From contig BEHW01000085.1 of NCBI GenBank assembly GCA_002898675.1, positions 1-9,133 on the forward strand: a DNA stretch of 9,133 nt, given 5' to 3'. Source of the DNA: a bacterium HR20. Lineage in GTDB: Bacteria; Bacteroidota; Ignavibacteria; Kapaibacteriales; NICIL-2. Positions within the stretch are counted from its first letter, which is position 1. Every line of letters begins with the position of its first letter. The position numbers and the translations under genes were made by a program. The notes beneath the pieces were generated by a model. That model searched no databases. It saw only the letters and a program-made list of their open reading frames with translations, and was not told where the DNA came from. Of this stretch, positions 1 to 6,489 are shown piece by piece.

Positions 1-2
1 TC

Positions 3-1010
3 ACCGCTGGTGTGGGGCAAGCGCCGGCACGGCAGGCAGCACTCAAAGCAGGTCTGCCGACGACGACACCGTGCATGACGATCAACAAAGTCTGTGGCAG
101 CGGTCTCAAAGCAGTCATGCTCGCCGATCAAGCGATCCGCTGCGGAGATGCCGAGGTTGTCGTTGCCGGCGGGCAAGAGTCCATGAGTAATGCGCCGTAC
201 CTGCTCCCGAAAGGGCGAACGGGCTATCGCTACGGACACGGCGAAGTGCTCGATTCCATGCTCCTCGACGGTCTGACCGATGCCTACGATCCCCAGCCGA
301 TGGGAGTCTTCGCTGATCGGTGTGCCTCAAGCTGCGGCATTTCCCGTCAGCAGCAGGATGAGTACGCAATCGAAAGCTACCGGCGCGCCCTCCGTGCACA
401 GCAGGAAGGGCTCTTTGCCGATGAAATCGTGCCGGTTACCGTTCGGAGCGGCAAGAGCGAGCTGACAGTAACGCTCGATGAGGAACCGCAGAAAGTCAAG
501 TTCGAGAAAATTCCCGAGCTCAAGCCTGTCTTCACCAAAGAGGGGACGGTCACAGCGGCCAATGCCAGCTCAATTGACGATGGCGCAGCTGCCCTTGTTC
601 TGGCAAGTGAGCAGTGGGCAAGCCAGCACGGTCGCCGACCGCTCGCACGCATCGTTGCGCAAGCGACCTACGCGCATGACCCTGCCGATTTCAACACCGC
701 ACCGATCTACAGCATCGAGCGTTTGCTTGCCAAAGCCGGCATGAGCGTTGCAGATGTGGACCTGTTCGAGATCAACGAAGCCTTTGCAGTGACCGCGCTG
801 GCAGCCAAGCAACAGCTGGGAATCCCACACGAGAAACTCAACGTCCACGGCGGCGCTGTTGCGCTCGGGCATCCCATCGGTGCGAGCGGCGCACGCATCC
901 TGACAACACTCCTGTACGCACTCCGCCGCTACGGCAAGCGTTACGGTGTTGCTGCACTCTGCATCGGCGGAGGTGAAGCAACTGCTGTTTTGGTCGAGAC
1001 GGTCAACTAA
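3..1010 (+). CDS. Acetyl-CoA C-acetyltransferase (thiolase), 5'-truncated by window edge
   Basis: Thiolase family enzyme that condenses two acetyl-CoA to acetoacetyl-CoA or performs the reverse thiolytic cleavage in the cytoplasm. The reading frame is open from the left edge, and the residues before the GTG at 12 (T-A-G-V-G-Q-A-P-A-R-Q) fit the conserved thiolase 'AGxGQxPARQ' segment, so that GTG is internal and the true start lies outside the window. Roughly 60 N-terminal residues of a ~390-residue protein are missing. Visible family motifs are the nucleophile loop TINKVCGSG (Cys codon at 93-95), NEAFA, GGAVALGHPIGASGARI (catalytic His codon at 870-872), and the C-terminal LCIGGG with the second catalytic Cys (960-962). 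All catalytic residues in the visible part are intact. Only 22 bases separate its TAA from the isocitrate dehydrogenase ATG, so the two are probably co-transcribed. The sequence alone does not settle whether it acts in biosynthesis or degradation. Confidence 0.95.
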   Translation, partial: TAGVGQAPARQAALKAGLPTTTPCMTINKVCGSGLKAVMLADQAIRCGDAEVVVAGGQESMSNAPYLLPKGRTGYRYGHGEVLDSMLLDGLTDAYDPQPMGVFADRCASSCGISRQQQDEYAIESYRRALRAQQEGLFADEIVPVTVRSGKSELTVTLDEEPQKVKFEKIPELKPVFTKEGTVTAANASSIDDGAAALVLASEQWASQHGRRPLARIVAQATYAHDPADFNTAPIYSIERLLAKAGMSVADVDLFEINEAFAVTALAAKQQLGIPHEKLNVHGGAVALGHPIGASGARILTTLLYALRRYGKRYGVAALCIGGGEATAVLVETVN

Positions 1011-1032
1011 ACACGCTCTGCTCCAGCGCCAA

Positions 1033-2436
1033 ATGATTTCCCCTCGTCGCGTTACACTCATCCGTGGTGATGGCATCGGCCCTGAAATCACCGATGCTGT
1101 CGTTCGCATCTTCGATGCAGCAAGCGTCCCGGTCGAATGGGAAGAAGCACATGCAGGGCTCGCATGCTTCGAACGCCATGGTACGCCCTTGCCGCAAGAG
1201 ACACTCGATTCGATCCTGCGCACCGGTGTTGCGCTCAAAGGCCCGACAACGACTCCCATTGGCGAAGGGTTCAAGAGCGTCAACGTCACGATTCGCAAAG
1301 CGCTCGATCTGTTTGCAAATGTGCGCCCGGCCAAATCGCTCCCCGGTGTGGTTACTCGCTTTGGCAACGTTGATCTGATCGTCGTTCGTGAGAACATCGA
1401 GGATACCTACGGCTCAATCGAGCACCGCCAAACGCCAGATGTCGCGCAGACGTTACGCATCATTACGCGGCAGGGGAGCTTGCTTGTGCATCGTTATGCC
1501 TTTGAACTTGCCCGACGTCTCGGACGGCGGCGTGTAACGTGTGTCCACAAGGCGAACATTCACAAGCACAGCGACGGGCTGTTCCTGGAATGCTTCCGCC
1601 AGGTCGCCAAGGATTATCCGGACATCGTTGCCGACGACCTCATCGTGGATAACACGTGCATGCAGCTGGTCATTCGACCGGAGACATTTGATGTGCTCGT
1701 CCTCCCGAACTTGTTCGGCGATATTGTCAGCGATTTGTGCGCTGGGCTCGTTGGCGGCTTAGGAGTTGCACCAGGCGGGAACATCGGGCGCCATCATGCA
1801 GTGTTTGAGGCAGTCCACGGCTCTGCGCCGGACATTGCCGGAAAAGGAATTGCCAATCCGACGGCACTGCTGCTGTCGGCACTCCAGATGCTCGATCACA
1901 TCGGGCTCGGCAGCTACGGTCGCCGCATTGAACAAGCGCTCTACGCCACACTCAAGGCGAACATTCGCACTCGCGATTTAGGCGGCGATGCAACAACACG
2001 CCAGTTCACCGACGCGATCATTGCTCGTCTGCCAGATGTATCCGAGCAAGGCGAGGTTGCTATTCCGACGACGCTCGACATTCCCCCACCCCCACCGCCG
2101 ACACCGTCAGCGGAGAGATGGACACTCGTCGGCGCTGACGTTTTTGTCGAGTGGAATGCAATCGAACAGTTGCCACCGATGCCGCCACGCGTTGGTCCGC
2201 TGGAACTGACGATGATGTCCAACCGCGGCACAAAAGTGTACCCACCACCGGTACCGCCGATTACGATGGTCAACTGGTACCGCTGCCGATACATTGCACA
2301 GCAGCCAATTTCGTCTGAAGCGATCCACGCACTCCTTGCGGAGGTAGAACGGCTCGGCATCCGCTGGATGCAAGTCGAACTCCTCACCCGCGAGGGTGAC
2401 ATCCCCATGTACTCCAAAGCACAAGGTGAAGCATGA
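1033..2436 (+). CDS. icd: Isocitrate dehydrogenase, Thermus-type with C-terminal extension, predicted NAD-dependent
   Basis: Decarboxylating dehydrogenase of the TCA cycle (isocitrate to 2-oxoglutarate), 467 residues. The start is the ATG at 1033, because the conserved N-terminus (VTLIRGDGIGPEIT) begins at residue 7; the longer frame from 946 would overlap the thiolase. Isocitrate specificity is supported by S82-V-N84-V and R88, matching the substrate-binding Ser/Asn/Arg of E. coli Icd, with R98, R119, Y126 and K173 in the other expected positions. At the cofactor site the sequence reads VHGSAPDIAGKG, with D267-I268. NADP enzymes have Lys-Tyr there and NAD-using relatives have Asp-Ile, so NAD use is predicted. 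After the catalytic domain (to about residue 335) comes a proline hinge (six consecutive prolines, 351-356) and then a ~110-residue domain (MMSNRGTKVYPP, NWYRCRY, ending YSKAQGEA). It resembles the extension of Thermus thermophilus and rickettsial enzymes. No clear ribosome-binding site precedes it. Isopropylmalate dehydrogenase was considered, but the substrate loop and extension argue against it. Confidence 0.93.
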   Translation: MISPRRVTLIRGDGIGPEITDAVVRIFDAASVPVEWEEAHAGLACFERHGTPLPQETLDSILRTGVALKGPTTTPIGEGFKSVNVTIRKALDLFANVRPAKSLPGVVTRFGNVDLIVVRENIEDTYGSIEHRQTPDVAQTLRIITRQGSLLVHRYAFELARRLGRRRVTCVHKANIHKHSDGLFLECFRQVAKDYPDIVADDLIVDNTCMQLVIRPETFDVLVLPNLFGDIVSDLCAGLVGGLGVAPGGNIGRHHAVFEAVHGSAPDIAGKGIANPTALLLSALQMLDHIGLGSYGRRIEQALYATLKANIRTRDLGGDATTRQFTDAIIARLPDVSEQGEVAIPTTLDIPPPPPPTPSAERWTLVGADVFVEWNAIEQLPPMPPRVGPLELTMMSNRGTKVYPPPVPPITMVNWYRCRYIAQQPISSEAIHALLAEVERLGIRWMQVELLTREGDIPMYSKAQGEA

Positions 2437-4151
2437 CGACCCATCGCACATTCGAGACGTTTGAGCGCATCCCGTACCAGCGTCCGGACTACGATGCATT
2501 CGTTGCCGAGTGGAAACGATTGCTCGATGAGTTCCGCACAGCGACAAGCCCGGAGGAGCAATCTGTCCTGCTCGAGACAATGAACCAGCTCCGCATCGAG
2601 CTTGACACAGCAGCAACAATCGTTTCGATTCGCCATTCGTGCGATACCAGCGATCAATTCTACGCCGCCGAGCAGGAATACATGGACACCGTCCGTCCCC
2701 TCATCGCCGAGCATGTCAACGATCTCTACCGCGCACTGATCAGCTCGCCGTTTCGGCATGAACTCGAGCGAACGTGGGGTGCGCAACTGTTCCGCATCGC
2801 CGAAATGTCCATCCGCTGCCAGTCGCCAGAAGTCATTCCGCTCTTGCAACGCGAGAACCAACTGGCGACCGAGTACCAAAAACTTCTTGCATCGGCGGAG
2901 ATTGCATTCGACGGCAAAACGCTCAATCTTTCGAGCATCGCGCCGTACTTGCAGCACACCGACCGCGCAGTGCGCCGAGCGGCATCGGAGGCAAAGTGGG
3001 ACTTCTTCCGTGCACATGCCGATGAGCTCGATCGGCTCTACGACGAGCTTGTCCGAGTGCGGACTGAGATTGCGCAGCGGCTGGGCTACCGCACGTTCAC
3101 GGAGCTTGGATACATGCGCATGCTCCGTTCGGACTACACCGCCGCCGATGTCGCACGCTACCGAGAGTACGTGCTGCGGCATATTGTGCCGATTGCCGTC
3201 AAGCTCCGCCAGCGGCAAGCCCAGCGCCTTGGGTTGGAACAGCTGACGTTCTACGACGAACCACTCCAATACCGCAGCGGCAATCCCACTCCGAAAGGCG
3301 ATCCCGATTGGATCATCGCCCAAGCACGCTCGATGTACGCGGAGATGTCCGCCGAGACAGACGGGTTCTTCCGCTTGATGGAGCAGCGACGCTTGATGGA
3401 CCTCCTGACGCGTCCGAAGAAAGCAACAGGCGGCTACTGCACGTTCCTGGGTGCCTATGGCGTACCGTTCATCTTCGCCAACTTCAACGGCACGGCACAT
3501 GATGTTGACGTTCTGACCCATGAGTTCGGCCATGCATTCCAGTGCTACTCGAGCCGGCACCACCGCGCACCGGAATATTGGTTCCCGACCTACGAAGCAT
3601 GCGAAATTCACTCGATGAGCATGGAGTTTTTTGCCTGGCCGTGGATCAAACGCTTCTTCCGCGAAGACGAGGATAAGTACCAGTTCCAGCATCTGAGCGG
3701 CGCGCTGCTGTTCCTCCCGTATGCCGTGCTCGTTGATGAGTTTCAACACCAAGTGTACGATCATCCCACGATGACGCCAGCTGAACGGAAGCAGTGCTGG
3801 CGACAGCTCGAGCAGCGGTATTTGCCCTACCGCAATTACGACGGCAACGCATTCCTCGAGACTGGCTCAGTATGGCAGCAACAGCGGCACATCTATGAAT
3901 CGCCGTTCTACTACATTGACTACGCGCTGGCGCAGGTCTGTGCATTGCAATTCTGGGTGCGAGCTAAAAGCGATCGCGATGCCGCTTGGCGTGACTACCT
4001 TGAACTCTGCCGTGCTGGCGGCACGCGGGCATTCACCGAGCTTGTGGCGTTGGCAAACTTGCAGTCCCCGTTCGACGAGCGTAGCTTTACGGCGATCATC
4101 GGCGACATCACCGCACGGCTCGATGGCGTGCCGGATTCGCACTTTGATTGA
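2433..4151 (+). CDS. M3-family oligoendopeptidase (PepF-like zinc metallopeptidase)
   Basis: Cytoplasmic zinc metallopeptidase of the M3B (oligoendopeptidase F-like) group, expected to cleave short peptides; 572 residues, a normal length for the family. The zinc site is H363-E364-F-G-H367 (THEFGHAFQ), and the third ligand is predicted to be E391 in ACEIHSMSMEF, 28 residues after the first His, the same spacing as in PepF. Upstream of it the family segments GGYCTF and FANFNGTAHDVDVLTHE are present. The C-terminal YESPFYYIDYALAQ holds the tyrosines that line the substrate channel in this family. There is no signal peptide or membrane segment. The ATG overlaps the isocitrate dehydrogenase TGA (ATGA, 2433-2436) and follows an AAGGTGA at 2423-2429, indicating translational coupling. 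The sequence resembles the 'M3, not PepF' subgroup more than classical PepF, but this is a judgement by eye. Confidence 0.94.
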   Translation: MTTHRTFETFERIPYQRPDYDAFVAEWKRLLDEFRTATSPEEQSVLLETMNQLRIELDTAATIVSIRHSCDTSDQFYAAEQEYMDTVRPLIAEHVNDLYRALISSPFRHELERTWGAQLFRIAEMSIRCQSPEVIPLLQRENQLATEYQKLLASAEIAFDGKTLNLSSIAPYLQHTDRAVRRAASEAKWDFFRAHADELDRLYDELVRVRTEIAQRLGYRTFTELGYMRMLRSDYTAADVARYREYVLRHIVPIAVKLRQRQAQRLGLEQLTFYDEPLQYRSGNPTPKGDPDWIIAQARSMYAEMSAETDGFFRLMEQRRLMDLLTRPKKATGGYCTFLGAYGVPFIFANFNGTAHDVDVLTHEFGHAFQCYSSRHHRAPEYWFPTYEACEIHSMSMEFFAWPWIKRFFREDEDKYQFQHLSGALLFLPYAVLVDEFQHQVYDHPTMTPAERKQCWRQLEQRYLPYRNYDGNAFLETGSVWQQQRHIYESPFYYIDYALAQVCALQFWVRAKSDRDAAWRDYLELCRAGGTRAFTELVALANLQSPFDERSFTAIIGDITARLDGVPDSHFD

Positions 4152-4897
4152 ACAACGCGGAAATGGAGAAATTTCTCGTTGTCGACATCGAAACCTCGCC
4201 ACTGCCTTGGGAGAGCTTTGATCAAGCACAGCAAGCATACCTCCTTGCACGTGCGGAAACCCCCGAGGAACAGGAAGAGCGCAAAAAGCAAATGGCGTTA
4301 GCCCCCCTGACGGGTTTTGTTGTGTGCATTGGGCTGTACCTGGTCGAACGCGACAGCGGCACGGTCAGCGAGCGGAAACGCGTCTGCTTGATGAATGACC
4401 GCAGCGATGCAGACCGTCCAGACAGTGCTGTTGATCTCAGTGGCAGTGGCAAACTCTACTGCTACGGCGAACGGGCGATCCTTCGCGACTTTTGGGCATT
4501 CCTCCGAAGCGAAGATTGTCGCGGGGCACACTACATCACCTTCAACGGACGCATGTTCGATTTCCCGTTCTTGATGCTGCGCTCAGCAGTCCTTGGGGTG
4601 CGACCCTCGGAAAATCTCCTCCGCGGCACGCGGTACAATTACGAGCACCACACCGATCTGCTCGATGAGTTTACGTTCTACATGCCGCAGACGGTCGGCG
4701 CAACCCGACGCTACAACCTCGACTTCCTCACCAAGGCATTTGGGATTGAATCGCCGAAAAGTCACGGCGTGGACGGCACCAAAGTCGCTGCACTTTACGC
4801 TGAGCAACGCTACACCGAGATTGCCGAATATTGCTTAGCCGATGTTGTTGCCACCTGGCAGCTCTACCAGGTCTGGGAGCAGTACCTCAAGTTTTAG
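4148..4897 (+). CDS. Predicted DnaQ/PolB-like 3'-5' exonuclease
   Basis: Stand-alone exonuclease of the ribonuclease H-like (DEDDy) superfamily, close to the proofreading domain of family B DNA polymerases; 249 residues if read from TTG at 4148. The three motifs are intact: Exo I VVDIETSP (D13, E15), Exo II TFNGRMFDFPF (N133, D138), and Exo III EYCLADVVATW (Y228, D232, the YxxxD form). The YNYEHHTDLLDEFTFY stretch between Exo II and III is also typical of this group. No polymerase domain is attached. The TTG start shares its bases with the peptidase stop (TTGA at 4148-4151); an alternative ATG at 4163 would give 244 residues and still keep Exo I, so the start is unsettled. The role could be DNA repair or RNA processing; the substrate cannot be read from sequence. 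The 3' end overlaps the convergent YihY-type gene by 11 bases. Confidence 0.88.
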   Translation: MNNAEMEKFLVVDIETSPLPWESFDQAQQAYLLARAETPEEQEERKKQMALAPLTGFVVCIGLYLVERDSGTVSERKRVCLMNDRSDADRPDSAVDLSGSGKLYCYGERAILRDFWAFLRSEDCRGAHYITFNGRMFDFPFLMLRSAVLGVRPSENLLRGTRYNYEHHTDLLDEFTFYMPQTVGATRRYNLDFLTKAFGIESPKSHGVDGTKVAALYAEQRYTEIAEYCLADVVATWQLYQVWEQYLKF

Positions 4898-5807
4898 CGG
4901 TGTGGTGTTCCCACCAGTACTTGGCCACTTCACCAGAGATGAGCACGATGAGCGCAGTGTAGTAAATCCACAGCGCTGCGACGACAATCAGGGAGAACGT
5001 GCCGTAGATCGCACCGAGCGAGCGCGCATGCTCGATGTAGAGCGTAAACGCCACCCGCGCTAACTCCCAGAGCAGCAACGCAACGATACTTGCACGCACG
5101 ATGATAAACAGCGGCTGCGGGCGACTCGGTACGAAGTGGTAGAGCAGGAACATCAACGCAAATGTGCTCGCCAGATTCGCTGCAAAGCTGATCCAACCGG
5201 ACATGTGGAGCTGCTCCCAAAATGGCGCAAGTTGGCTTACGTTCGCGCTCAGCAGTGAGAGAACCGGCGTCAGAAGGAGCATCACGACGACAAGTGCAAT
5301 CAGCACGAGCGTAAGGGCGATGTCGCGGAGTTTGTACCACACGAATGAACGCGGCGTAGGAATGCTGAATACTGCGTTGAGTGCTGTTCGAAGTGTGCTC
5401 AGCAGTGCCGAGGACGTCCAGAGCAACACAACCGCCGCGACGATCGTTGCCGTAAGTGCGTAACTGCGGACGCGCTCGATCTCCTGCAGGAGGAGGTCGA
5501 GCAGTCGCTGTACCTTGGCAGTCGGAGGAAGTGCTCCCGCGATTGCATCGGTGATGCTTTGCCGAACAAGTTCTGGCGGCACAACCAGCGATGCAACAAC
5601 GATGACCAGCCCCAGCAGCGGAAGCACACACAGCAGGACATTGAACGCAATCCCCGATGCCAACAGGAACACGTGCTGCCGCTCAAGCCGCTCGCTGAGG
5701 GCCAACGCATGAGTCCAGAGCTGCTTGATGTGGGGCGGTCGGCTGCCTTTTCTACCGTCCGATGACGCGGAGGTAGTTGTCTTCGACCTTTGCCCAATTG
5801 ACGACAT
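4887..5807 (-). CDS. YihY/BrkB family inner-membrane protein
   Basis: Polytopic membrane protein of the YihY/virulence factor BrkB family (once misnamed ribonuclease BN); molecular function not firmly established. About six hydrophobic segments are visible in order: FLLASGIAFNVLLCVLPLLG, ALTATIVAAVVLLW, ALTLVLIALVVVMLLLTPVL, SFAANLASTFALMFLLYHFVP, ASIVALLLWELARVAFTLY and YGTFSLIVVAALWIYYTALIVL. The segment GTFSLIVVAALWIYY followed by a Gly-Glu near the C-terminus is the family's most recognisable feature. The start is uncertain. ATG at 5807 gives 306 residues but overlaps superoxide dismutase by 56 bases, with an AAGG about 9 bases upstream. TTG at 5705 gives 272 residues with no overlap but no ribosome-binding site. 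Family members usually have 20-30 residues before the first membrane segment, which either start could satisfy. It is the last gene of the minus-strand cluster and ends inside the last codons of the exonuclease gene. Confidence 0.85.
   Translation of the reverse strand: MSSIGQRSKTTTSASSDGRKGSRPPHIKQLWTHALALSERLERQHVFLLASGIAFNVLLCVLPLLGLVIVVASLVVPPELVRQSITDAIAGALPPTAKVQRLLDLLLQEIERVRSYALTATIVAAVVLLWTSSALLSTLRTALNAVFSIPTPRSFVWYKLRDIALTLVLIALVVVMLLLTPVLSLLSANVSQLAPFWEQLHMSGWISFAANLASTFALMFLLYHFVPSRPQPLFIIVRASIVALLLWELARVAFTLYIEHARSLGAIYGTFSLIVVAALWIYYTALIVLISGEVAKYWWEHHTAKT
5474..5502. repeat. 12-base palindrome with flanking inverted arms inside the YihY-type gene
   Basis: CTCCTGCAGGAG (5481-5492) is a perfect palindrome. 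It is flanked by GCTCGA (5474-5479) and TCGAGC (5497-5502), which also pair but with unequal spacers of one and four bases. It falls in codons for the amphipathic LLDLLLQEIERV stretch. It is probably a by-product of repeated Leu/Glu codons. Confidence 0.6.
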
Positions 5808-6453
5808 TCCACCACGCCTTGATGTAGTCCGTACGGCGATTCTGGTACTTGAGGTAGTAGGCATGCTCCCAAACATCAACGCCCAGAATTGGGACCACAC
5901 CCCACGGCGTCAGCTTGTGCTGATTTTCGGCTTGCAAGATGATCAAACGTCCGTCAGAGGGACGGACGTGTAGCAACGCCCAGCCACTCCCTTCGACGGC
6001 TGCTGCGGCTGCACTCATCTGCGCGCGAAATGCCTCGACGGAGCCAAAGCTATCTTTCAACGCAGCTTCGAGCCGTCCCGGTACTGCTCCACCGCCGCCC
6101 TTTGCTGGTGGGGCCATGATCTCCCAGAACATCGTGTGCAAAAAGTGTCCGCCGCCGTTGAAGGCAGCTTTCTTCGACCAGTACTCGATGAGCGTGTAGT
6201 CTCCTGATTGGCGAGCCTTTGCCAGTTCTGCTTCTGCCTTGTTGAGACCGTCCACGTACGCTTGATGATGCTTGGAGTGGTGAAGCTCCATCGTCTTGGC
6301 GTCAATGTACGGCTCCAGGGCGTCGTAGGGGTAGGGAAGCGGCGGGAGCGTATGCACTGTTGGCTTTGCGTCTGATGCGTGGAGACTCATCGGGGAGACA
6401 GCAAGTGCAGCGCTGGCAGCAAGACCAAGCTCGACAAATTGACGGCGATCCAT
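5752..6453 (-). CDS. sodA: Exported Fe/Mn-family superoxide dismutase, Mn-type residues
   Basis: Converts superoxide to hydrogen peroxide and oxygen; 233 residues, about 30 longer than cytoplasmic homologues because of an N-terminal signal. It begins MDRRQFVELG followed by a hydrophobic Ala/Leu stretch and LHASDA, a twin-arginine (Tat) signal with likely cleavage near residue 26, so the folded enzyme should act outside the inner membrane. Metal ligands are all present: H58 (ELHHSKHH), H106 (GHFLHTMFW), D193 and H197 (GVDVWEHAYY). The gateway residues H62 and Y66 are kept as well. The outer-sphere position carries Gly102 and the later position Gln178 (ENQHK), the arrangement of manganese enzymes rather than iron enzymes; cambialistic activity cannot be excluded. 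The ATG follows a strong AAGGAG six bases away. It lies 36 bases downstream of the pseudouridine synthase gene, probably in the same transcript. Confidence 0.95.
   Translation of the reverse strand: MDRRQFVELGLAASAALAVSPMSLHASDAKPTVHTLPPLPYPYDALEPYIDAKTMELHHSKHHQAYVDGLNKAEAELAKARQSGDYTLIEYWSKKAAFNGGGHFLHTMFWEIMAPPAKGGGGAVPGRLEAALKDSFGSVEAFRAQMSAAAAAVEGSGWALLHVRPSDGRLIILQAENQHKLTPWGVVPILGVDVWEHAYYLKYQNRRTDYIKAWWNVVNWAKVEDNYLRVIGR
5947..5969. repeat. Perfect 9-base inverted repeat with 5-base loop inside superoxide dismutase gene
   Basis: ACGTCCGTC at 5947-5955 and GACGGACGT at 5961-5969 are perfect reverse complements around a five-base loop. They lie within codons for HVRPSDGR of the dismutase. 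No T-run follows on either strand, so it is not a classical terminator. Confidence 0.8.
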
Positions 6454-6459
6454 TAGGCA

Positions 6460-6465
6460 CTCCTT
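6460..6465 (-). promoter_or_regulatory. Strong ribosome-binding site of superoxide dismutase gene
   Basis: On the minus strand AAGGAG lies six bases before the ATG at 6453. It is one of only two strong Shine-Dalgarno sequences I see in the window and fixes the start that includes the twin-arginine signal. Confidence 0.8.
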
Positions 6466-6489
6466 GATGGTGGTACAAATGCCGGCTGC

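Noticed and set aside
946..1032. Upstream in-frame extension of isocitrate dehydrogenase
   Set aside because: It overlaps the thiolase C-terminus, and the conserved N-terminus begins only seven residues after the ATG at 1033.
570..1397. 275-codon minus-strand frame
   Set aside because: Antisense to the thiolase and isocitrate dehydrogenase genes; no recognisable motifs.
1941..3764. 607-codon open frame on the minus strand
   Set aside because: It lies opposite the well-supported isocitrate dehydrogenase and M3 peptidase genes. Its translation is rich in Cys, Arg and His with no family motif, as expected for an antisense shadow in GC-rich DNA.
4898..4918. Possible hairpin (GTGG...CCAC) after the exonuclease stop as a terminator
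   Set aside because: The stem is only four base pairs, no T-run follows, and it lies inside the coding region of the convergent gene.
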